DNA of 60,421 bases from Candidatus Saganbacteria bacterium (lineage in GTDB: Bacteria > Margulisbacteria > WOR-1 > O2-12-FULL-45-9 > XYB2-FULL-48-7). The stretch lies in contig JAFGHC010000022.1 in NCBI GenBank assembly GCA_016939335.1, forward strand, positions 1 through 60,421, given 5' to 3'. How positions within the stretch are numbered: the first letter of the stretch is position 1; the number at the start of each line of letters is the position of its first letter. Positions 51,201 to 60,300 of the stretch are shown in pieces. A program made the position numbers and the translations under genes. A model generated the notes under the pieces. That model had not been told where the DNA came from and did not search any database. It saw nothing but the letters and a program-made list of their open reading frames with translations.

Positions 51201-53119
51201 TCCGCCGTTCCCGGGTTCTGGTTGACGGAAGCGTCAAGCAGGGTGATGCGGACCCTGGCTTCCGTTGTCGAAACGTTCGACGGCAACGTCCAGTTGTACG
51301 GCGAAACCGACGAGGCGCCGCTCGTGGCCAGGTTGGGATAAGTCAAACCATTGTCGGTCGAATACCAGACCGTCAGCGAATTTGGCGCGATCCCCGACGG
51401 GTCGCTCGCTTCAAAAGTTATCAAATGAACGGTCCCGCCCCGCCACTTTTCGCCGCCGGCCGGCGCGTCGATGGTGACGGACGGCCCCGTCGTATCAAGA
51501 GCGATCGTAAAGTTGGCATTGCTCATGTCGCTGCCGGCCAGGCCGGCAGCGTTCAGGGCCTCAACGCTGACCCGGCAGAGCGGATTGCTGATGGCGGGGA
51601 CCGTCCAGATATAGCTGCCGTCATTGGCCTCGCCGGCGGCGATCGGCGTCCAGTTATAGCCGCCGTCCTGCGAATAGCGCAAAGTGATCGGATTGGCCGC
51701 CAGCCCGCACTCATCGGTCGCGTTCACCCACCTGACCTCATAGGTCCCCCCGCCGGTCAGTGACTCCCCGCCGTTCGGCTGGCTGACGGTCACGACCGGC
51801 GGCGTCGAATCGATCGTGAACTTGGCGGTGCATTCCGCCGTTCCCGGGTTCTGGTTGACGGAAGCGTCAAGCAGGGTGATGCGGACCCTGACTTCCGTTG
51901 TCGAAACGTTCGACGGCAAGGCCCAGTTGTACGGCGAAACCGACGAGGCGCCGCTCGTGACCAGGTTGGGATAGGTCAGGCCGTTGCTGGTCGAATACCA
52001 GACCGTCAGCGAATTCGGCAAGATCCCCGAGATATCGCTTGCTTCAAAGGTGATCTGATGAACGGTCCCGCCCCGCCACTTTTCGCCGCCAACCGGCGCG
52101 TCGATGGTAACGGACGGCCCGGTCACGTCAGGGGTGATCGTGAAATTGGCGTTGCTCATGTCGCTGCCGACCAGGCCGGCCGCGTCCCGCGCCTCGGCGC
52201 TGACCCGGCAGAGCGGGTTGTCGAGGGCCGGGACCGTCCAAAAATAGCTGCCGTCATTGGCCTCGCCGGCGGCGATCGGCGTCCAGTTATAGCCGCCGTC
52301 CTGCGAATAGCGCAGGGTGATCGGATCGGCCGCCAGCCCGAAGTTGTCGGTCGCCGGCACCCATTTGACCTCATAGCTGGTGCCGCCGTACAGCGTTTCG
52401 CCGCCGTTCGGCTGGCTGACGGTCACGGCCGGCGGCGTCGAATCGATCGTGAATTTGGCGTTGCTCTCGTCGGTCCCGGGGTTCGCCAGCACGGAATTGT
52501 CCTTGACCGAGACCCTGATCCGGACCTCGGTTGTAGAAAGCGCCGGCGTCGTCCAGGCGTAAGGCGAAACGGCAGCGGCGTCCGCGGTAACCTGGTTGGG
52601 ATAAGAAAGGCCGTTATCGGTTGAATACCAGACATAAAGCGAATCGGTTTTTATCCCTGACTCGTCGGTCGCGGTAAAGACGATATTGTTGACCGCGCTT
52701 CCCTGCCACGCCTCGCCGCCGCCCGGCGTCACGACCGCGACGACCGGCGGTTCGCTGTCAATATAGATCGTGAAGGGAGCAGCCGATTCATCGGTCACCA
52801 GCTCCGCCGCCTTGACCGCTTCGATCTTCACTTTCGCTTCGGTAGTGGCGGTAGCAAGCGGGACCGGCCATGGGTAACTGTGGCTGTCAGCCTGCCCGAT
52901 GGCAATTTCGTCATACGAAGCGCCGTTATCGATGGAATAATAAAGATTGACCGAATCGGGGGTGCCGCCGCTCTCCCAGGTAATATTATGCGTCGAGCCC
53001 GCTTCCCAGCTCTCGCCACCGCTCGGCGTATCAAGCGCGACAGAGATTTGCGCCAGAGCCGGTGCGCCGCAGAGCGGCAACAGCAGAAGTATCAGTAAGG
53101 CCTTCCTGATCTGGGGCAA
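48248..53119 (-). CDS. Giant exported Ig-repeat protein
   Basis: A 1623-residue secreted protein. After a signal peptide (about 1-23) come nine Ig-like units of about 100 residues, each starting with a P-x-GGE motif and WxG, and sharing YYSxDNGxSY/WTVP motifs of the Kre9/KNH-like type. Two unit types (GGEKWRGG and PNGGESLTGG) alternate. Fibronectin/Ig-like units follow from about residue 965 (PAPLTQLNGTATGDATPYFSWSAP), with one more GGE unit near 1160, and the C-terminus is a FlgD-like or sorting-type Ig domain (TLIIRKANGQTVLQKQIPD...LKGPYLWKLIYNSG). TTG start with Shine-Dalgarno AAGGAG. It probably acts at the cell surface with the PorV-like protein encoded next. Confidence 0.88.
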   Translation of the reverse strand: MPQIRKALLILLLLPLCGAPALAQISVALDTPSGGESWEAGSTHNITWESGGTPDSVNLYYSIDNGASYDEIAIGQADSHSYPWPVPLATATTEAKVKIEAVKAAELVTDESAAPFTIYIDSEPPVVAVVTPGGGEAWQGSAVNNIVFTATDESGIKTDSLYVWYSTDNGLSYPNQVTADAAAVSPYAWTTPALSTTEVRIRVSVKDNSVLANPGTDESNAKFTIDSTPPAVTVSQPNGGETLYGGTSYEVKWVPATDNFGLAADPITLRYSQDGGYNWTPIAAGEANDGSYFWTVPALDNPLCRVSAEARDAAGLVGSDMSNANFTITPDVTGPSVTIDAPVGGEKWRGGTVHQITFEASDISGILPNSLTVWYSTSNGLTYPNLVTSGASSVSPYNWALPSNVSTTEVRVRITLLDASVNQNPGTAECTAKFTIDSTPPVVTVSQPNGGESLTGGGTYEVRWVNATDECGLAANPITLRYSQDGGYNWTPIAAGEANDGSYIWTVPAISNPLCRVSVEALNAAGLAGSDMSNANFTIALDTTGPSVTIDAPAGGEKWRGGTVHLITFEASDPSGIAPNSLTVWYSTDNGLTYPNLATSGASSVSPYNWTLPSNVSTTEARVRITLLDASVNQNPGTAECAAKFMIDSTPPVVTVTFPNGGENLSGNTPYSVQWSASDECGLVSQTVLRYSTSSGESWTEIITGQASSGSYTWTTPYINSAAVRVSAEVQNQVGLIGTGMSSANFTISSDLTAPAVTVDAPAGGEKWRGGAVHLITFEASDPSGIKANSLSVWYSTDNGLTYPDLITSDASSVSPYNWTVPSITSTEVKVRVTLKDNSYGQNPGTAECAAKFTIDSLTPVVTVDAPAGGEKWQGGVSHYITWEASDNYNLRAGPISLFYSTNEGTAWFSIVSNLANSGSYNWPVPAVSTTEMRVRVVATDEAGNTGTAASAANFTVVATAPAAPAPLTQLNGTATGDATPYFSWSAPADVSGIVSYEITVDTAVTTQGAAANYTPGAALPDGYHTWEVRAKDGVGWWGSACAPQQFLIMTTTPEVSALALKDRFTGSLSYAKDRQVTLEAAGTDATAAQMMISESAVFAGASWRTFQNPATFEVAASQGQKTVYYKVRDVANNESPVVTGTITLDTFVPSVTVVDPNGGENLGGGLSYTVRWSASDSGTGLTASPITVRLSSNGGTTWSPVASNEVNDGVYSWVVPAGIDSTTCLISIEAVDLAGNVWYDKSDANFTIVSLGPQTPTLLSPADGGYVNSATPQLQWSANTDAVSYECTIDGAVSATVSANTYTPASALTEGAHTWSVRAKNAADLWSGPSGSDTFTVDVTAPAVTLNVLTDNTDPSPTLTGQAGDNYKVASVEVRLDGGSWQPAAASDGSFSSSQETFSLAASSLAQGMHTLEARACDAAGNVTAASAYAALSFLITRSTVTFSVQMAGVNVSAGTVIPYRPTFRVSVSAPLPVVDLKVYIDSQSVYAHTGSFTAETVDIAPFQDLAVGSHALLISALNSAGDTFTHEVTGLTVISDVRVSVATAAKTITLAVNTSSGGPATLIIRKANGQTVLQKQIPDLADAGQITLDKYIAGENLKGPYLWKLIYNSGRSSKSGGFIVP
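50500..52460. repeat. Tandem ~630-nt repeats inside the Ig-repeat gene
   Basis: Segments starting near 50801, 51428 and 52061 carry almost the same sequence (for example GAACGGTCCCGCCCCGCCAC in the last two), a period of about 630 nt or 210 codons, equal to two Ig units. The high DNA identity points to recent duplication or gene conversion. Confidence 0.8.
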
Positions 53120-53132
53120 GATGGACTCCTTT

Positions 53133-54047
53133 TTAATAGACCGGCGTCACCCAATCGGCGTACTTCGGGTTATCTCCCCGCGCCGCGGCAAAATACTCGT
53201 GCTGCAGCTTGAGCGTGAGCGGGCCCGGCTGGCCGCTGCCGATCTTTTTCCCGTCAACGTCGACGATCGGCGAAACCTGCGCCCCCGTGCCGCAAAAGAA
53301 AAGTTCGTCGGCCGAATACAATTCCTCCTGCTTGATCTGCCGCTCGGTCGTCCCGGTCCCCAGTTCGTCCTTGGCCAGTTTCATGATGCAGACCCGGGTG
53401 ATGCCCGGGAGGATCGTTTCGGAAAGCGGCGGCGTGATCAGGCCGCCGCCTTTGACCATGAATAGATTCTCGCCCGATCCTTCGGCCACCGTCTTCTGGT
53501 GCGAAAGGAGGACCGCCTCGTCAAAACCTTTTTCCAGCGCCTCCGCCTTGGCGAGCGAAGAATTGAAATACGTGCCGGTGATCTTCGCTCCCTGCGGCGC
53601 CGACCTGGCGGAGATCCGCCACCAGCTGGAAATGCAGACCCTGATCCCCCGGCTGATGTCAAGATAAGCGCCGAACGGCGCCATAAACATGCAAAAATCC
53701 TCTTCGACCCCGATCAGGCCGAGGCCGATCTTTTCCTGCGATTTGTAATAGATCGGCCTGATATATATGTCTTCGCGGTAATCGTTCTTGCGCGCCAGCT
53801 CCACCGTAATATTTTCGAGTTCAGACAGCGAAAACTTGAGCGTGGTCTTGAGCGCCAGCCGGGCCGAGGTCTCCAGCCGCTGGAAGTGCTCGCGCAGCTT
53901 AACGACGTACATCTGATTTTTTTCGGCGTTCCAGTAGCCCCTGATCCCCTCGAACACCCCGGTGCCGTAGTTGAAACCGTGGGTCATGATCGATATTTTG
54001 GCCTCGCCAAACGGCACGATCTTATCTTTAAAAAACGCGTATTTCAC
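53133..54047 (-). CDS. ilvE: Branched-chain amino-acid aminotransferase
   Basis: A 304-residue fold-type IV PLP enzyme for the last step of valine, leucine and isoleucine synthesis. It has FGEAKISIMTHGFNYGTGVFEGIRGYW, IYIRPIYYKSQEKIGLG, the PLP lysine in GAKITGTYFNSSLAKAEAL, EGSGENLFMV and LPGITRVCIMKLA. The GTG start has a strong AAGGAGG 5 nt upstream, and an extended -10 (TGCTAGAAT, 54085-54093) gives a leader of about 30 nt. It ends 13 nt before the Ig-repeat gene, so that gene may be read from the same promoter. Confidence 0.95.
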   Translation of the reverse strand: MKYAFFKDKIVPFGEAKISIMTHGFNYGTGVFEGIRGYWNAEKNQMYVVKLREHFQRLETSARLALKTTLKFSLSELENITVELARKNDYREDIYIRPIYYKSQEKIGLGLIGVEEDFCMFMAPFGAYLDISRGIRVCISSWWRISARSAPQGAKITGTYFNSSLAKAEALEKGFDEAVLLSHQKTVAEGSGENLFMVKGGGLITPPLSETILPGITRVCIMKLAKDELGTGTTERQIKQEELYSADELFFCGTGAQVSPIVDVDGKKIGSGQPGPLTLKLQHEYFAAARGDNPKYADWVTPVY

Positions 54048-54084
54048 TGGCGCCTCCTTGCCAAATTACAGCTTGTTCACGCTA

Positions 54085-54093
54085 ATTCTAGCA
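54085..54093 (-). promoter_or_regulatory. Extended -10 promoter of ilvE
   Basis: TGCTAGAAT on the minus strand, 37 nt before the ilvE GTG, leaving space for the AAGGAGG ribosome site at 54053-54059. Confidence 0.5.
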
Positions 54094-54106
54094 CAGAAGG
54101 TGGAGT

Positions 54107-54124
54107 GTTTCGAGAAGGATAAAT
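54107..54124. repeat. 18-nt direct repeat, copy 1
   Basis: GTTTCGAGAAGGATAAAT, repeated exactly at 54353-54370. The two copies bracket the tandem REPIN block, like a target-site or recombination footprint. Confidence 0.8.
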
Positions 54125-54147
54125 GCGGCGTTCCTCAGGAATCTTGC

Positions 54148-54347
54148 CAAGCACAAAGGAAGTAAAACCACACACTAAAGTGTGTGGAATTCTCCCGGAC
54201 ACCTTATTCCCCATACTTTAGTATGGGGTCCCGGATCTTGCTCTCCGCAAGCATAAAGGAAGCTAATCCCCACACTGAAGTGTGGGGAATTATTATCGAT
54301 GCCTTATTCCCCATACTTTAGTATGGGGTCCCGGATCTTGCTTGGGC
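54148..54347. repeat. Tandem 100-nt units, each with a REPIN-like pair (P5, P6)
   Basis: Two copies, exactly 100 nt apart. P5 has 54168-54187 (CCACACACTAAAGTGTGTGG) and 54209-54228 (CCCCATACTTTAGTATGGGG). P6 has 54268-54287 (CCCCACACTGAAGTGTGGGG) and 54309-54328 (CCCCATACTTTAGTATGGGG). Both have 21-nt spacers beginning AATT and ending TATT, and share outer sequence (AAGCAYAAAGGAAG and GTCCCGGATCTTGCT). Most of the 322-nt gap between ilvE and the beta-helix gene is this block. Confidence 0.9.
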
Positions 54348-54352
54348 GAGGC

Positions 54353-54370
54353 GTTTCGAGAAGGATAAAT
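54353..54370. repeat. 18-nt direct repeat, copy 2
   Basis: Exact second copy of 54107-54124. Its last base is the last base of the beta-helix gene's stop codon as read on the minus strand. Confidence 0.8.
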
Positions 54371-57300
54371 TAAAACAGGATCGTGGTCGAAGGAGCGCCG
54401 AGCAGGACATTTTTATTGATCGAGAACATCGAAGTGTTCCGGTTGGTGTCGGTCGCCGTCGCCGTCACCGTCGTTCCAGCCGTCAGGCTGTAGCCGAAGC
54501 TCCACGCCCCGCCCGTGGCGATCGTTGTCCCCAGGTATGTCCGCCCCTCGCCCGAACCGGTCGGGTCGGGTGAGCCGGTCAGGAAAACTTCCACCGTCGC
54601 GCCCGCCGGCGCCGTCCCGGTCAAGCCGGTAAGTCTCGCCGTATCGATCACCGGCGGCGCCACGCTCTGGTTGGCCGTGCCTGCCAGATAGATTCCCAGG
54701 GATTGATTGTCATAGATCGAGTTCCGGGTCACGGTATTGGCCGCGCTGGCGTCGCCGCTGATCTGCACGCCGTACCGGTGCGACGCCGGCCCGGTATCGC
54801 CGTTATAAGCGATGATATTGTTCGGCCCGACCAGGTTGAACGAGCTGCTGGCGATGTACACCCCGTCATAGCGGTTGCCCAGCGCGCTGCTGCCCGTCGC
54901 ATCGACGCCGATCTTGTTGTTTTTGACCTCGTTGGTATTACTATTGTTGATAAGGACCCCATACTGCCCATTGCGGGAAATGACGTTCCCTTCCCCGGCC
55001 AGGTCACCTCCCACCCTGTTATACGAAGCACCGCTTAGAATATACACCCCTTGATTACTGTTGGGCACCGCGCCTGTCCCGTCCGCGTTGGTCCCGATGT
55101 AATTCCCCATCACATAGTTCCTCACAGCGCCGCTCCCGGTCAGGTAGACGCCGACGTTATTATTGCCCGAGATCACGTTCCTTTTGCCGCTTTCGCTGCT
55201 CCCGATCTTGTTGTTGCTGCCGAAAATATACACCCCTACGCTGTTGGGAACGCTCCCTGTCCCCGCCGCGTTCAAACCAATGCAGTTCCCCGTCACTTCA
55301 TTCGTTCTCGCATCCGCAGCTATGTAAATAGCGCTATTGTTCCCCGAGATCACGTTCCCCTCACCGGTCAAACCGCCGCCTATCTTGTTAAACGAAGAAG
55401 TTGCAAGATACACTCCTTCACCGTTGGCCACCTTGCCTGTCCCGTCCGCATTGGTCCCGATGTAATTCCCCTTCACCTCGTTGCTCGTACTGCCGCTCGC
55501 CAGGTAGACACCGTAATTCACGTTCCCCGAGATCACGTTCCGGCCAGCTACCGTTCCATTACCGATCCGGTTTCGTGAGCCATTAATCCTCAATCCGTAG
55601 TTGTTCGCTGCACTGGTCGTCCCTTTTGCGTCGGTGCCGAGGTAGTTGCCCAGCACTTCGTTGCTGCCGCCATTAATATAAATCCCGCCCCTGGCGCTGC
55701 CGGTGAAATAGAAGTTGCAGATCACCAAGCCCTCGACCGTGCAATAATTAGCTTCGATGCTTATCCCGTGAACCGGGGTGCTTTCCAGCGTCCCGTCGAG
55801 CATCACTTCCGGCCCCAGCGTATTGGTGTTCCCCCGGTTCGTCGTCTGCGTCGTCCCGGCGATCACCACGCCGTTCCGCGTTATACTCGGCAGTCGGCTC
55901 GCCGGCTTGATCTTCCAGAAGCTGACCCCGGCCTCCGTCGTGTAGCCCGCCTCTGTCGTCGGAATATTAAAGGTAATGGTTGTGCCCGCCACCGTCCCTG
56001 CGATGACATCGGTCATCACCTGCCGCAGCGAACCGTTCCCCGAATCGCTCGTGTTAGTCACTTCCGTCGTTGGGCCCGCCTCCACCGTCGCGTTAATTGA
56101 GAACATCGAAGTGTTCCGGTTGGTGTCGGTCGCCGTCGCCGTCAAAGTCGTACCGACCGTCAAAGTCAGGCCGATGCTCCACGCCCCGCCCGTGGCGATC
56201 GTCGTTCCCAGGTACGTCCGCCCCTGCCCAGCCCCCGTCGCGTCCGGCGTCCCCGTCGCGAACACCTCCACCGTCGCGCCGGCCGTCGCCGTCCCGGTCA
56301 ACCCCGCCGTCGTCGCCGTCGCGATCACCGGCGGCTGAATGCTCTGGTTCGACGTCCCATCAAGGTATATCCCCCACCACTCATTGTCGTGGATCGAGTT
56401 CCGCGTGATCGTGTTGCTCACCGTACCCTCATCTCCCCACACCGTCACGCCGGCGACATACCACACATAACCGTTGTAAGCAATCACGTTCTCCGGCCCG
56501 ATCCGGTTAAAGGAGCTGGAATCTATAATAACCCCCCCACCCCCATCGTTGGTGGCGTTCCCCAGCGCCGTAACCCCGTCCGCCGCCACCCCGATATAGT
56601 TCCCCTTCACCTCGTTGCTCCCGCCAAGGAAAATAGCTATCCCGCCGGCCATATAGTTCGCCCCGTCATTCCCCGAAATCACGTTCCCCTCACCGGTGAG
56701 CCCGCCAATCCGGTTGTAAGTCCCGCTGCTGATATACACCCCGGTGCAGTTGGCTGCCGCCGCCGTCCCAGGGGCGTTTGTCCCGATGTAGTTTCCCTTT
56801 ACTTCGTTGCTCGAGCCTCCATCAATAAAAATGCCGGCCATGTTGTAGTCACTGAAATTACAGATCACCAGCCCCTCAATCGTGCAGTAGCTTGCCTCGA
56901 TGCTTATCCCGTTCGCCCCCTCCCCGGCCAGCGACCCGTCAATCATCACCTCCGGCCCCAGCGTGTTGGTATTTCCCTGGTTCGTTGTCTGTGTCGTCCC
57001 GTCAATCACCACCGCGTCCCGCGTCACGCTCGGCAGGGGGGCGCTCGTCGGCTGGATCCGCCAGAAGCTCACCCCCGCCTCCGTTGTGTAGCCCGCCTCT
57101 GTTGTCGGAATGTTAAAAGTGATCGTTTTGCCGGTGGTGCTCCCGCCGATGACATCGGTCATTACCTGCCGCAGCGAGCCAGCCCCCGAATCGTTCGTGT
57201 TCGTCACTTCCGTCGTTGGTACAACCTCCACCGTTGCGTTAATTGAAAACATCGAAGTGCTCCCGTCAACGTCGGTCGCCGTCGCCGTCACAGTTGTCCC

Positions 57301-60300
57301 CCCCGTCAAAGTCAGGCCGATGCTCCACGCCCCGCCAGTGGCGATCGTTGTCCCCAGGTACGTCCGCCCTTCGCCGTAGCCGGAAGAGTCCGGATCGCCC
57401 GTCGCAAACACCTCCACCGTTGCCCCCAACGTTGCCGTCCCGGTCAACCCCGCTGTCGTCGCCGTCGCGATCACCGGCGCTTCTATACCATTGTTCGCCA
57501 GTTCGTCCAGGTAAATGCCTTCGTAGAAATTGTCGTGCAGCGAGTTTTGGGTGATCGTGTTATTTACAGTGTACTCGCCGCCGTGCACCGTCACGCCGTA
57601 TGCGCTATTATAAGCGATAATATTCCCCGGCCCGATTAAAGTGTAATACGAAGACTGATCCAGTTCGACACCCCCCCACGATTCGCCGCCGTTCCCCAGC
57701 GCCCCTTCCCCGGTCGCGGTCGTTCCAATATAGTTTCCCTTCACTTCGTTGCCGGAACTGCCTAACACATAAATTCCATCGTTATAGTTCCCCGATATCA
57801 CGTTCCGGCCGGCCGCCGTCCCGTCGCCGATCTTATTGCCAAAACCGCTCTCAATATAAATGCCATCATTATTGCCAAGCGAAGTCAGGCCGTCCGCGCT
57901 GGTCCCGATATAATTCCCCTTCACCTCGTTGCTTGCGGCTTCCCAAAGGTACATGCCAAGATAATTATTACCGGAGATCACGTTCCGGCCGGCCGCCGTC
58001 CCGTTGCCGATCCGATTACCCGAACTTCCTTCAATACCGATCCCATAATCGTTGCCCCACCACTCCGTCCCGGTCGGCTCGGTGCCGATATAATTCCCCA
58101 GCACTTCGTTGCTGGAGCCGCCAACAATATAAATCCCCAAAAGACAAGCACCTATTGACAGCCCTTCGATCGTGCAGGATTGAGCGCCGCCGATGGTCAA
58201 ACCCAAGGATGTGGATCCATCTCCATAAATCATTATCTCCGGCCCGTCCGGATTGGTCTCCCCCTGGTTGGCCGCCTGTGATGTCCCGTAAATCACCGTG
58301 GCGTCCCGCATCAGGTACGGCAGGTCGCCTTCCGGATATATTACCCAGAAACTGACCCCCGGATAAGGATAGTCCTCCACATAGTTCGGGTCGTCCGTCG
58401 GGATGTTGAAGGTGATCGTGTGCGAGCCGGGAATGGCGTTGGCGTTCAGGATCGCCTGCCGCAGCGAGCCGGTCCCCGAATCGTCGGTATTTATAACTTC
58501 AAATGATCCGCCGCCGCCGCCCGTTACAACCGCGTTAATTGAAAACATCGAAGTATTGGCGTTCGTGTCGGTCGCCGTCGCCGTCAAGGTCGTCCCGGCT
58601 GTCAACGTCAAACCGATGCTCCACGCCCCTCCCGTGGCGATCGTCGTCCCAAGGTACGTCCGCCCTTCGCCGGAGCCTGTCGCGTCCGGCGTTCCGGTAG
58701 AGAAAACCTCAACCGTCGCCCCCGACGCCGCCGTCCCGGTAACCGAAGTTGCGTCGGCAGACGTGATCACCGGCGGCGGCACGCTTTGATTGGACGTCCC
58801 GATCAGCGTGATCCCCAAGCCAGCGTTATCGTAGATCGAGTTCTGCGTGATCGTGTTGCTGTACGCGTTAGCATCTCCCTGCACCGACACACCAACCCCA
58901 TCATTACAGGCAATAACATTCCCCGGCCCGATCAGATTCGAATACCCGGAAATAATATGGGCGCCCCCGCCGTTAGTCCCGTTTCCTATCGGCGTAATCC
59001 CGTCCGCCGCTGTCCCGACATAATTCCCCTGCATCTCGTTATGATGGGAAGCGCTGCCGAATGTAATTCCGCCGCCGGCATTCCCCGAGATCACGTTCCT
59101 TTTACCGCTCTCGCTCCCCCCGATCTTGCTGTACTGGTACAGATTGCCGGAAATGCCAGCACCATTATTGGGGACCGCCGCCGTCCCCGCCGCGTTCAGC
59201 CCGGTATAATTCCCGTACACTTCGTGGCTCGGCCCGTAAAGATAAACGCCGTCATTAGTGTTCCCCGAGATCACGTTCCCCTCACCGGTCAATCCGCCGC
59301 CGATCTTGTTCCGCGACGTGCTGCTAGCCATATGGATCCCGCAACTGTTCGCCAGCGCCGCCGTCCCTGCCGCGTTAAGTCCGATATAGTTCCCCTTCAC
59401 TTCGCAGTTGATCGTCCCGAAAAGATACATGCCGTAACTGGTGTTCCCCGAGATCACGTTGCGCTTTCCGCTCTCGCTGCTCCCGATCTTGTTGTCCCTC
59501 GTCGAAAGGTTAACAGAAATTCCGTAAAAATTCCCCACCGCCGCCGTCCCCGCCGCGTTCAGCCCGATGTAGTTCGCGTACACTTCGCACGTATTACAGT
59601 TAATACTAATCCCGCTCAACGTGTTCCCCGAAATTACATTGTTCTCGCCGCCCCCCCCGCCGCCAACCTTGCTCCGCGACGCACTGCTGGCCAAATAAAC
59701 CCCGTACTTGTTCGCCGCCGCCGCCGTCCCGGCCGCGTTCGTCCCCAAATAATTCCCTTTCACTTCCGCGCTTGCCCCGTTGACGCACACGCCGGCAAAG
59801 GCATCAAAGTTGCAGATCACCAGCCCTTCCACCGTACAATACCTCGCTTCAAGACTGATCCCGCTGGCCGCCCCGCTTTCCAGTGTCCCGTCGAGCATCA
59901 CTTCCGGCCCCAGTGTGTTGGTGTTCCCCTGATTAGTCGTTTGCGTCGTCCCGTCGATCACCGTCGCGTCGCGCGTCACGCCCGGCAGCGCGCTCGTCGG
60001 CTTGATCTTCCAGAAGCTGACCCCCGCTTCCGTCGTGTAGCCCGGGTCGTCCGTCGGGATGTTGAAGGTGATCGTGTGCGAACCGGCAATGGCGTTGGCG
60101 TTCAGCATCGCCTGCCGCAGCGAGCCGGCCCCCGAATCGTTCGTGTTTATCACTTCAAATGACCCGCCGCCGCCGCCCGTTACAACTGCATTGATCGAAA
60201 ACATCGAAGTGTTCCGGTTGGTATCGGTCGCCGTCGCCGTCAAAGTCGTCCCCGCCGTCAAAGTCAGGCCGATGCTCCACGCCCCCCCGGTGGCGATCGT

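Noticed and set aside
4510-54328. 20-nt palindromes read as a CRISPR array
   Set aside because: They are scattered in pairs over 50 kb, are fully palindromic, lack regular unique spacers and have no cas genes.
58786-60162. A 458-codon plus-strand reading frame
   Set aside because: Antisense of the beta-helix gene; its Arg/Pro/His-rich sequence follows from reading the repeat on the wrong strand.
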